A stretch of DNA of 64,000 bases, from positions 3,286,001-3,350,000 of the forward strand of contig JAKZAN010000005.1 of NCBI GenBank assembly GCA_023053545.1. Direction: 5' to 3'. The stretch comes from Lepidurus packardi. Lineage: Eukaryota; Arthropoda; Branchiopoda; Notostraca; Triopsidae. A program made the translations under genes and the position numbers. This document shows positions 49,973 to 62,728 of the stretch, in pieces; within the stretch, counting starts at the first letter, position 1, and every line of letters begins with the position of its first letter. The notes under the pieces were generated by a model. It had not been told where the DNA came from. It made no database searches and was given only the letters and a program-made list of their open reading frames with translations.

Positions 49973-50769
49973 ATGTTGAGGAATTTCACGAGAAGTTTGA
50001 TAAGAATTAGACACTTATCCAGTCAAACGGAAATTGCTTCCGGGATGCCTTCATTTCGGAGCAAATACAGTCTTGACAAACTTTACCCCCAGAGTAGTCT
50101 CGATATTACAACTGCTCCAAAAGTAATTTAGCCTGGGACATGCCGAAATTAAATAGCCATTAAATATAGTGGCTTAGCACTTGTATTGTATTTTCTAGGT
50201 CCCTCAGAATGAAAATGGAAAGTTCTCTGGATTTATACCCTTAGGTAGAAATTTAGAAAATACTTCCTTCATTAAACTTCCTTCATTTGTCTTTTAAAAT
50301 TCCGTACAGAGCGCTTGGACATTCAGTATAGTAGAAGCAGCGGACCCGGGGGTCAAAACGTGAATTGCGTCTCCACCAAAGTAGACCTACGATTTCATCT
50401 CGAAACTGCAGACTGGATCCCTGACGCTACACGTCAGTTACTAGGAAAAAGAGCAGACAACCAAATAAATAAATATGGATTCCTGGTTATTAAGTCAGAC
50501 CGCACCCGATCTCAACAGCTGAATTTAGCGGATTGCTTGGACAAAGTCCGTAATATGATTTACTCTGCTGAAGCGTCAACTCCCGAGCTTCCTACGGCTG
50601 CTGCTTTAGAGCTGGGAAGGAGAAGGTATTTGCAGAACTAATTGTCAGAAAGCAGACTCTGAAAATATGTGTGTTCCATAGGCAAGAAAAAGCAGCAAGG
50701 CAACGATTACTGCAAAAGCGAATGCAGTCGATAACGAAGCAAGGGCGTCAAGCACCCGATTACGAGTGA
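49973..50769 (+). CDS. MRPL58: Mitochondrial peptidyl-tRNA hydrolase ICT1 / mitoribosomal protein mL62
   Basis: Ribosome-rescue factor that hydrolyses peptidyl-tRNA on stalled mitoribosomes and is built into the mitochondrial large subunit. Three exons: 49973-50122, 50312-50625, 50682-50769; 183 residues (human 206). The N-terminus is basic with few acidic residues (MLRNFTRSLIRIRHLSS), fitting a mitochondrial presequence, followed by KYSLDKLYPQSS as in human. The catalytic GGQ sits in RSSGPGGQNVN. Other family blocks are TKVDLRFHLETADWI, NLADCLDKVRNMI and the basic C-terminal QEKAARQRLLQKRMQS needed for ribosome binding. The exon 2 acceptor was placed at 50311 to keep phase 0; a site 2 bp upstream would shift the frame. 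The 3' end is 390 bp from the convergent RhoGAP gene. Confidence 0.96.
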
Positions 50770-51159
50770 CCCATTAAACATAGCATTTCAAATACAATGT
50801 AGGACGTCATAAAGCTCAAGTTGGCACTTTCTATATATGGACATCACTGGTTACATTTGCCACAAATCAAGCAATCTACAAACAAGTAGACAGCTATAGC
50901 GAGAAAGCAATTAGAGAAAAAGACGAACAAAGAAAAAGGCACAATCAAGATTATCACAATGTTGTAAAGGACTTTTTTTTTCCATGACGCACAGTATTTT
51001 CCATGCTTATGGTAAGCATGAGCACAACATAATTTTTCCGCCCATAAACTTGATATCGAATTAACCCCAAAACATGCAATAATAACAAGCCTTATTATTC
51101 TTATTATGATTATGGAGGATTAAAAGATCGGAAAGGACAGAACAAAGTTTTTTTTATCA

Positions 51160-54100
51160 CTAAAGGTCTGTGCTATCCGGATTAATAGAACTCCCGCTAC
51201 CAGTTCGAGGTTTCACGGGCGGAATCGGAGGCTGAGGCTTTCTAGGCAATGTGTTATTACCATTTCCTAAGAAAAGGGTAATTTAACATTCGCGTCAAAG
51301 GAATTCCCCCTCAAAAATCTTTAAATATACCTTGTACTTCTTGTTTGTCAAGACTAATAGTACTGACGGCAATACGCTCGGGTTTCGGAGGTCTTTCTGG
51401 CTTGGGAACTTGGTCATTGTAACGATCTTTGGCCAAGAGAAACAAATTATTATTAGAAGTTTCGTTCTTTGATCTCTGGTAAACGTATTACCTTTAAAAG
51501 AAGATCTAAAAGAAGACTTCCGAAGTAATACTTCATCTGTCGGGAGCGGGAAACATCCCGGCTCTACATCAGCATAAAGAATGTCACTATCTGCATCCGG
51601 GTGACTTCGCAGTATGTCGCTGGCTGTTACAACCGCTTTGCATTCCCTTTCGAGCAGATCGGCGCTTAGGGACAGATTTTCCGTCGAAGATGGAGGAGTT
51701 GTGACTACTTGCACAACTGCGACTTGCTTGTCTACCGAATACATATGAGTCTTTTCAAGATGAGGTTTGTCTTGATTCACTTCTATAACTAACGAACCCC
51801 GTCTTTCCAAACTGTTGGCAGCAGAGTTGCTATTGGTCGAAGACGTCAACGACGTACGCGGCATGACTGGTGGTCTTTCGGGAATTTGCGGACGGGACCG
51901 CTCTACTTCTATTTGCGTCGCATGTTCCGGTTCCGTTTTGGGAACAGGGACTTTGGTCCGTTCCTGAGGTACTGGAGGCGAGAGCTGAGCAGAGTTGAAA
52001 GGGGGGATGCTGGAACTCAGGGCCGGAATGGTGTCAAAAGGTTGCAGCCGTGGTGGCGGATATGCAGGCGGAGGTTTGCTCGTGACCTCTTTATCATCCG
52101 CTTCATGTTGCCGCGCTTCCACTGCTCGCTGCAGTTCCTTTTCTATAGCTTCAAACCCAATTATTGTCCCGCGTTTTTCCCCGCCGTATGACCGAGTGGC
52201 TGCTAGCACATGTTTACTGCGTTCCAGGGTACCGGTCGCGCTGTTACTGGTCGGGGTAACCAACCGCGGCCTCTCGGTTACTTTGGGTTTGTCGAGCGTC
52301 GTAGTGCTGTATGATTTGCTTGCATCCGGTTTGAACAAATCTTGCGGTGCAGACTTGTGGTCGGACGTCGCTTCCTTAACGTCGTGTCTTACCAGCACAT
52401 TGGGCGACTTGTTTTTATCTTTATCTTTGCTCTGATTGTTGCTTTCAGGCATTTTCACAACTGGGCTTGGAGGGGCTGGCGCTGGTTTTCTTCGTCGTTC
52501 TTTGGGGCGAGGGGATTCTAAGTGGTGTGATCCATTCTGGTCAGACAGACTTCCGGACGATTCCGCCGGTTTCATCAAACCATCCACTTGCCCTTCTAAA
52601 CTGCCCATCCTGCGATGCGTTTTCATCCAAAGTGTTTGAGGTTCGGGGGATTCTTCCGCAAATCCGCCGTTATCAAGCTTGGGAGACTGCACCACGCTGT
52701 TGGCCGAGGGCGGAGGAATTCGTGAGCAAGTAACATAAAAGTCTATGTCTGTTAAAAAAAAACAAAAAAAAAACGATGAAATAAAGTAAGATTATACAAA
52801 AAAGGAGAGGAAACCAGGATCCGGTTTGGCAAAGTTCACTTGAAAAGCCTCCCGCAAATCCCACGCTTATGTTAATCTTTACCTTCAGGGAAGAACCAAT
52901 CGGCATACGAAATGAGGGTATCAACAACAGCATTATGCGTGCTCGCCAAGCTCATGTTCATGCTGAAACGGGAAAGACTATCATTAAGGAAATTTCTGAA
53001 ATTGCTAACTATTTACCATTTCTCTACGCCACCCTCTTCCGCACTCCAAAGCAAATTCGGTGCCATGACTATTGCAATATTGGAAGCCGTCATTTTGGTA
53101 TCCGTGTGGCGTGCCAACTCGGCAAAGAATTTGACAAGATATTTCAGATTACTCTTCCTTGTTTCAGGTAACTTGTGTAGGACTTGCCACACGGCTTGCA
53201 AGCGTGCATCTTGGTCCGTCACCCTTGTCAGAAGATATAAATAAACACGGAGATTTGTACATCACGCTCTTCTACAAGAAACTTATCAGCGTAAAATAGA
53301 GTACTTGATCGCGCTAGTCCATTCTTCGTACAATTCGTAGGTTAGTAATGGATCGGGTAATTCCCGTAGATAGCATTTCAGGCAAGACGCGATAACATGA
53401 GGATCACGGATTCCTCCCAAAACAGAACCCAAGTCTGCCATATTGGCATCAAATGCAGCTTTCAACTTCTTGACTTTGGAAGCACCTTGTAAGATACAAC
53501 CCACATCCATTAAATTTTCGGACTCTTTCCATGCGACTTAAGCAGTAACTTACCTCCAGCTATACGGAAAAGACCTTCTTCTTGCAAACCAACTTCGTAT
53601 AACGCGCATATGCATACTTCGATGGGAAACGCTATCTGTCGATCCGTTGACTCCAGATGTTCCTCTAACGATTTCCCAAACACGGGCCTTTGTGAGCTAT
53701 CCTCTGTCGAAAAAGTTCAATAAAGACCAAACGCCGGAAAAGTACAATCCAAGGCTATAAAGCTTACTGATAATGTTTTCTAGAATTGGCAGTTGATTAC
53801 TCAGTTTATCTAGCTCTTGCTGATGGTAGTCCTTTTTCATACGGACGTACTGCACTATCAGCGTGGCTAACTCGGGTTCTTTCGCAAGCAAGTTGAAGAT
53901 TTCTGTCGCTAGTGTATCCTACGGACGGAATTTTAACACAATACGTTATAAATGAAACTGATGTTAACAAACCCTGCAGATTTCTACTCTGGAAACTGCG
54001 TCTTCCAGCTCGTCTTTGATACTATCAATTGAAGCGTGTTTTTGCATTGCTCCTTGGTACCTCGCGCGAGCCGAATCCATATCTAGGGTTAGATTCCGCA

Positions 54101-54999
54101 ATTTTTGCCGGCTTTTGACAATATTGGTTACATCTTCTTCCACTTGTTGCAGACGGACAATGATGTCTTTTTCTACTTTAAGCTCCCAATCTAACATATC
54201 AATCCCTAGCGTTGTTTCCAACTTGCCCACTTCAGACAGTAATATCCTAAGAAAGCTTACTGAAGCGTGGTACAAATGATACAACTAAGTAATATTTACC
54301 CCAGAATGGAAGCTTCGCCTAAGAGATTGCTACTATCGACCATGCAATGACCCAAAACACATTCAGGCATCTTTTTCTAAAACCAAAGGAATAACGAACT
54401 AGTTTTGAAAAAAAAAAGAGAAAAAAAGCTAGTATACCTTTCTCTTGTCAAGGTTGGCTTGATCAACACTCTGGCTAATAAGACACCCACCCATATTTTT
54501 GGCAGTATTGCGACAGGCATTCTTTATATTCTCGACACGTTTTTCGGCCAACTGCAGATCTTCAGTAAGAACTTCAGTTTTTTCACCCCTAGAAAGGAAG
54601 GACAAGGCAAGTCACCACAGAGACAATTAAGAATGAGTTCCTTTTCCTGTGACTTAATAGCTATCTTAGTCGAAACATTCGTTAACAATGAGATCGAAAG
54701 AGAGCTTGGCTTACATTTTTAGTCTCTTATTGAAAGCCTTAAAGAGGGAAAATAGCTAGTAAAAATAAATAAACGAAAATAGCATCACATTTTCTTTAAC
54801 TTGTCTTGCTCATCCTGCTCCGCAATTTGCGGGCTCGGGCACATCCTGTCTTTTCATTTAAAAAAAAAATCTAGTCTTTATATTCTTCTTAATTTTATAA
54901 CACTTGGTAACTAAAACTAAATCGGAATAAAAACAGCAAAATTTACCTTGCAAAGGTCTGGTCAGCCAGTTGCATTACCCGGAAAAATTGCTTCTTCAT
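51160..54999 (-). CDS. BAR-RhoGAP protein, ARHGAP17/ARHGAP44/SH3BP1 (RICH/nadrin) family
   Basis: Rho-family GTPase activator with a membrane-curving BAR domain. Exons: 54999-54947, 54845-54789, 54588-54438, 54376-54300, 54246-53973, 53918-53768, 53703-53554, 53485-53305, 53223-53017, 52962-52883, 52838-52815 (24-nt microexon, least certain), 52748-51492, 51426-51331, 51266-51160; all phases agree, about 954 residues. The start MKKQFFRVMQLADQTFAR is the family's N-terminus. BAR: EKTEVLTEDLQLAEKRVE to LDMDSARARYQG to EICRDTLATEIF. GAP: FGKSLEEHLE, the arginine finger in EEGLFRIAGG, CLKCYLRELPDPLLTYELYE and NIAIVMAPNLLW, then ADWFFPE. A long Pro/Ser-rich tail with PPPAYPPP-type motifs suits SH3 partners. 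The last four residues STDL form a class I PDZ ligand. Divergent from the SLC38A10-like gene, about 640 bp apart. Confidence 0.95.
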
Positions 55000-55637
55000 G
55001 CTGATGTGTGTTGTATGCGACCTCATATGCTTCCTGTACGATCTGCGATTTCCGTACACAACGTGTTATACCAAAGCTAATAGCATCCCCGTCAGTCGGG
55101 TTACTTAACCGGGCTAAATAATCTAGCACGGTGCGATGCTAATTGTATTGTTGGCAGCAGTATTATTATGACTCGTTCATGGTTTCCATAAACCAAAATA
55201 ATCTGGGTAAAAAATACGGTCAATTCAGTTCTATATTCGTAATATGAACAGACTTACGTTTTCAAAACGTTCTAGTTTCCGACTATTTTTAAACTTCAGG
55301 TTTTCTATATTTTACACTTTCTTGAGAGGAGCCGCTCCTTTCATTTACGTCGGCCGCAGCCCTGCCATTACCTACTACATGTTGCCAATTTTCTTATTTT
55401 TTAAACTGATTTGTAGTGTATTTTTACAACTAGACATTCAAATCTCTAATAAAATTCTTAATAAATTTTTTCCTCAACATTTAAAGCTATTTTAGATTAT
55501 ATATGTTTTTGTTCGATAAGCTGCAATGCCGCATCTTTGTTTTCAGCCAAATGTGTACACGTGTTCTGTATAATTGTAAACAGCCGTTTTGGTGCAGGTT
55601 AAGTTGTTAACGAAAACTTCAATTAACAGCGATATAA
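55000..55637. promoter_or_regulatory. Divergent promoter region, RhoGAP / SLC38A10-like
   Basis: About 640 bp separate the two start codons, which point away from each other. It presumably holds both promoters and 5' untranslated regions. An 83-codon ORF inside has no homology I recognise. No specific elements assigned. Confidence 0.4.
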
Positions 55638-57494
55638 TTGAGCTACGATATATTTGATGCAGAATGCTATTGTGTCGATCACACTATGCGCTTCAGAATG
55701 CATTTAAGGCCTGTTTTAATGCTTGCAAATAGCATTATTGGTGTAAGTGTTTTGTCAATGCCTTACTGCTTTCAAAAAGTACGTATTTTCAAACATTTTG
55801 TAAAGACAATTAATAAATTTTTGTATCAAATTTATATAATCTCATGTTCTAGTGCGGTCTAGTCCTCGGTTGCCTTGTTTTATGGCTAAACAATCTTATG
55901 ACTCGAATGTGTTGCAGCCACCTTATTCAAGCCTCTATCTTAGCTAGAAAAAGAAGCTATGAAACACTGGGTATAGTGAAGTCCTGTGGGGCATGCCACG
56001 CTTTTATACTTATTTTTGTACTAATATTTTTCTTTTAAATCTAGCTTTCCATGTTTTTGGTGCTTGTGGCAAACTGGCCGTAGAGTTTTGTACAATTGGG
56101 TACCTTATGGGCTGTTGCGTAGCTTTCTTTGTTGTTATCGGAGATTTAGGCCCAGAAATTTTTGTCCAGATGACTAAATTACACTGCGACGTGTATTGGG
56201 TCAGAATATCTTTCTTACTAGGTAAAAAAAAAAAAGCTTCTGTAAGTATTATCTTAACCAGCACTTGCTTTGTAGGGGCTGCGTTCCTGATCATTTTGCC
56301 GTTGTGCCTTCTTAAAAATGTGGACAGTTTGAATGTGATATGTATGATTTCCATGGCTTTTTACGCTTTCCTAGTGCTAAAAGTAAGATTATCTTTTATT
56401 TGTGCAAATGCATAATTTTAAAAAGGAATTATTAATTTAACTTAATAAATTCGTAGGTGTACTTGGAGGCTAACCTTTTCATTGATCTTCATGCATGGAA
56501 TAGGATTTCCTTATGGAAACCCTCTGGAATACTTCAGTGCATTCCAATCTTTTCAATGGCATTATCCTGCCAAACGTAAAGCGAAATAATCTTACTCTTG
56601 GAGAGTACTCCTAACTTGATGGATCTTTTAATTTTTGCAGACAAGTTTTTGAAGTATACCAGTCCCTTCCTGAGCCGTCTCTAAAAGATATGGACTTTGT
56701 AGTGTACCGTGCTGTAAATCTTTGCACTTGCGTCTACCTGGCGGTTGGTGTATTTGGATACATAGCATTTTACACTCAGACTATTTCAGGTAATTCCTTA
56801 TATACTTATTGGAAGCGTAAAGATTTATTAAATGAATAGGAAATGTGTTGGTCAGCCTTTCTGCATCAATACTTACCGACCTTACAAAATTAGGTTTCTT
56901 GTTGTCGATTATTCTCAGTTTTCCCATTGTTGTTTTACCTTGCAGAAGTAGCATGTATTCATTGCTATACAAAAAGGTAATTAAAACATTATCAACCGTG
57001 GTTTACGTAAGATGTTGTTTATTTGTAGGCTTCTGACAATGGTCACTTCACTGTAAATTTTATTCCCGAAGACAAATTTCGGTACATTACCTTATGGACC
57101 ATAGCTTTCACCTTAGCTGTAGCGGTCTTCATTCCGAATGTCGAGTTTATACTCGGTTTGGTGGGCTCTACAATTGGGACCTTAATTTGTGTTATAATTC
57201 CTGCCTTATTACATTATAAACTTTCCAGTTCTCGTAATTATACCGCACAGGTAAAGTCATTTGGTGCCGTGTACAATGCAAGGCATAATTTTCTTTCCTG
57301 CCTAGGTTGTGCTACTTGTGGGCGTTGTGGCTTTTATATCAGGAACTATAGCAACGATTTTTGCAGAGGAAGAATACTCTGCTTCACAAAACACGCCAAT
57401 AATTACAGAAGGCATTTTAAACGAGGCTTATTTACAGGAACGGCCGACTTCAGACAGAAAACTGGCGGCGATTATCTTAAGTAAGAACAATTAA
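55638..57494 (+). CDS. SLC38A10: SLC38A10-like putative sodium-coupled neutral amino acid transporter
   Basis: Amino-acid/auxin-permease family transporter with eleven expected TMs. Exons: 55638-55778, 55853-55970, 56045-56221, 56276-56382, 56457-56575, 56641-56789, 56840-56976, 57029-57250, 57306-57494; phases consistent. The first Met gives 452 residues; Mets at 55686 or 55698 fit the family N-terminus better. Signature blocks: ANSIIGVSVLSMPYCFQKCG in TM1, AFHVFGACGK, FFVVIGDLGPEIF, QTQVFEVYQSLPEPS, FPIVVLPCR and VFIPNVEFILGLVGSTIG. These match SLC38A10 better than SLC38A1-9. Vertebrate SLC38A10 has a very long cytosolic tail; this model stops soon after the last TM. A strong GTAAGA donor sits eleven bases before the stop, so a longer spliced tail is possible. 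Convergent with AGPS, 271 bp between stops. Confidence 0.92.
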
Positions 57495-57765
57495 CTCGCA
57501 TGCTTAAACTCTTGTATTTTGAAGAATGATCTGAAAACATAACCTGACAGATCAAACTGGGATCCTGAGCAGTCAGAAATCATTAACCAGTGATCCGAGC
57601 ATCACATGAATGACAATTACAACATCTAAATCAAACCTACGCTTTGGTAATCACATTCGTACCGGTATGTTTTGACCTAGCTTGTATGCACTGTTCACGT
57701 GCGGAATGTTTTGATTGTTTCTAATTATGGCAGAAAAAGCTTGGCATTATGCAAAAATAAAGCGT

Positions 57766-60145
<2,380 letters not shown>

Positions 60146-61175
60146 GTTGAGCAACAACTGAGAATTCGTACTACTTCTACGTTCTGCTAAGAAATGTGGA
60201 ATGCTTTCGTGAAAGCTATTGCCATACCTTCATATAGCTCGACATTCTGGTTTTTGTTAACTATACACTACGCCGATGGCGCTTTTGTAACTGCGCGGGC
60301 AACTCAAACAATATGCGTAGAATTAAGTCTATGGGCGTAATACAGTATTAATGGGAAGATAATAAATCTTTCAGGTACACGTATTACTATTTGACTTCAA
60401 CGTGCACACAGATTTTTCTTTCTTTTGAATGCTATTTAGAAAATCTTTGAACGTTCCACGTCACGCTTCATGTAGATTATGAAAATATGAAACTTCATCT
60501 AGAAACGAAAATATGAAACTTCAATAATAGGGACATTTCCGTAGTATGCCACGAAACAACTATACTATCCGAAGTAGCCAAGCTCTCTAATTCATACCAA
60601 TTTATAACCTAACTATAGTTGTAAATAGAATTTTTAATTCTAAAGTACTTACAATCGTCCGTTGATGAAGGAGTTGGTTTTTCGATGAACGGATAGAAGA
60701 GGTCTTTTTTTTTTTTTTTTTTTTTTTTTGTATTTAGAACCAGCGTGAGCATTTGCTCTTTGCGGCTTATCTAACGATGCATACAAGATTGGTAGCATTA
60801 CACAATTAGTAACACAAAAAACCATTATTTGTTATTACATTTCACATGTGGGTCAATTATAGCTGACTATAATGTGGCCCTGAAGAGGTCTTTGTTTTTA
60901 CATTACAATTATATAAAAGAGGAAACCACCGATGTTGTATCACTTTTTAAATAACTTCTCAGAGAAACGTTGTACGTGGTTTTCCCTTTAAGCTGTAGCG
61001 GTCTTAATTCCAAAACTTCGTTCGGTTTAGCTGCTGATTTCTTCGTTCAGCATGAACAACTTAACTTCATGTCTTGGCGACCTTATGGCATTCGGTAAGC
61101 CCCCAAACTTTTGATACAGAAAAAATTCACGGACTTGACTGATAGCTTAAAAGACGGCCAGTAAAAATCTATGAA
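60146..61175. other. Spacer upstream of AGPS
   Basis: Presumed AGPS promoter side. It contains a near-pure T tract of 28 bases at about 60702-60729 and a short duplication of a GAAAATATGAAACTTCA motif near 60479-60523. No gene recognised. Confidence 0.6.
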
Positions 61176-61300
61176 ATGCTATCAAGTTGTATCAAATCAT
61201 CTATCAAATGCCATCAAGTTGTATCAAAACTTCTATCAACAGCTATCAAGTTGTATCAAACTCGATCAAGTGTATCAAATTCTATCAAGTTGTATCAAAA
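61176..61300 (+). repeat. Tandem repeat of CTATCAAGTTGTATCAAA-type units
   Basis: Four to five imperfect copies of an 18-bp CTATCAAGTTGTATCAAA motif alternate with shorter diverged CTATCAA spacers, giving a higher-order unit of about 36 bp. Open in two frames, but only because the units lack stops. Confidence 0.85.
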
Positions 61301-61373
61301 TTTCTCCGAAATGCGAATTAAAATGCGGACCAAACGCGAAATGCGAAACGACTGTGTTTTCAAGTGCTATCAA

Positions 61374-61676
61374 CTACCGATTTTGTACAGGTTTGTCTCG
61401 CCTGTCCCGGGCCTGGCCAGGCTCCCGAATTGTTCGAGTTGGGTTACTAATGGATACTGAGAATAATCGTCGTACACTACTAATAAATATTCGTTTTGAA
61501 CTTCGGCAAAATCGATGCTGACTTCCGCCCATGGAGCTTCTGGTAATTTTGACATATTTAACGGAGTTCTTGGAGTTAGGGATGCATTTTGAGATTTTGT
61601 CTTTTACTATCTTGTCAATGTTTGGGAAGCAAACCTTTTCTCTTAAAGGGTGGTTCACACTACCGCTCACAATCAA
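61374..61676 (-). mobile_element. Ty3/Gypsy-like retroelement fossil (integrase region)
   Basis: Minus-strand fragment of pol resembling integrase of Ty3/Gypsy LTR elements: a zinc-binding-side block (REKVCFPNIDKIVKDKI) and the start of the catalytic core (PWAEVSIDFAEVQNEYLLVV, then YDDYSQYPLV). It is about 300 bp, broken, with no gag, reverse transcriptase or paired LTRs seen beside it. An old, truncated fossil. Confidence 0.7.
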
Positions 61677-62005
61677 AAATCACCAGTCAAAATCAAGAAA
61701 AGCACTGACTGGGGGCGTGGTTTGGTCTGATTTGGTCTGACTTGTGCCATTCAAATAAGATTGAATTTGGGTCCTTTGATTGTTGTGATTTGTGTGACTT
61801 ACCACATTGCCAAGCAAAGTTATATGAAAAACATGAAGGAAACTTTGGATTTTGAGCAGCTAAATAATAAATAAAACTGTAAAAAGCTATCCAGATTTAC
61901 GGAATTAATATTATACAGTTTTATGTTGGAGTTTTATGTTTTGGCTGCAACATAAAACTTTATTATATTAATATTATTCTATTAAAACTTTATTATATTT
62001 TTCTA

Positions 62006-62728
62006 GTGAATCGAGACTTGCTTGCCAGCCAAACGCTACAAAAGGGGCTTCAAATGTGTGAGCAGTGGGACATAGAAGTTGAACGACGCCGTAGGAAGAA
62101 AAAACAAATGCCTGGGGAGAAAGCTAGTGATGAGGGACTAGGTGAACAGGACTGCTGCGAATCATCAAGGAAACGGTTGACCGTATTCGTGTTGAGATTG
62201 ACGAAAGATTCATTCGTCCGCATCAACTGGACTCAAAATTTGGATTTCTGTTAGACGTTAGTGGATTACTTGATTTAAATGGAATTCCTAGCATTGATGC
62301 CTAAGATAGGTTAAGAAAAAGTTGGGTAAACCTTGGCCAGGTGTATAGTAGCAGTGCTGTTGAAAGACTCCAACTTTATGAAGAGATAATCGACTCCCGG
62401 ATGCTTTTAAAAAATCGCGCAAATGTTCAAATATCGAATCCACAGCAGCTTCTTTTGTTTATAGTTCAGTACAGAGATGAAACGTTTTCCCAAATTTACG
62501 GGTGCTATCCAGATCATGAGTACAATCTCTGTTTCTATTGCGTGCGAAAGATCTTTCAGCAAGCTCAAATTAATCCTTTCGTACCTGAGAGCATCAATGG
62601 GAAAAGAGAGACTTTCAGCTTTGGGTTTACTAAGTATTGAACGTGAAGAAACGGAGGCGATGAATTTCGATGATATTATTGACAAGTTCGATTCAGAAAA
62701 AGCAAGAAAAATAACATTGCAGAAATGA
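62006..62728 (+). pseudogene. hAT transposase relic, ZMYM/TTF-type with C-terminal dimerisation domain
   Basis: Plain DNA-transposon relic. In order: a basic N-terminal piece (VERRRRKKKQ), then in another frame KETVDRIRVEIDERFIRP and FGFLLDVSGLL up to an in-frame TAA, then SAVERLQLYEEIID to VQYRDETF, and, after a further frame change near 62480, the conserved hAT C-terminal block FPKFTGAIQIMSTISVSIA, ERSFSKLKLILSYLRASM and ERLSALGLLSIE ending at 62728. That last block is the hAT dimerisation domain as found in ZMYM-like transposases. At least two frameshifts and one stop, so non-functional. No inverted termini identified. Confidence 0.8.

Noticed and set aside
51995-52435. 146-codon plus-strand ORF and neighbours at 52436-52733
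   Set aside because: Antisense to the long Pro/Ser-rich exon of the RhoGAP; no homology of its own.
56010-56354. 114-codon minus-strand ORF
   Set aside because: Antisense to exons 3 and 4 of the SLC38A10-like gene.
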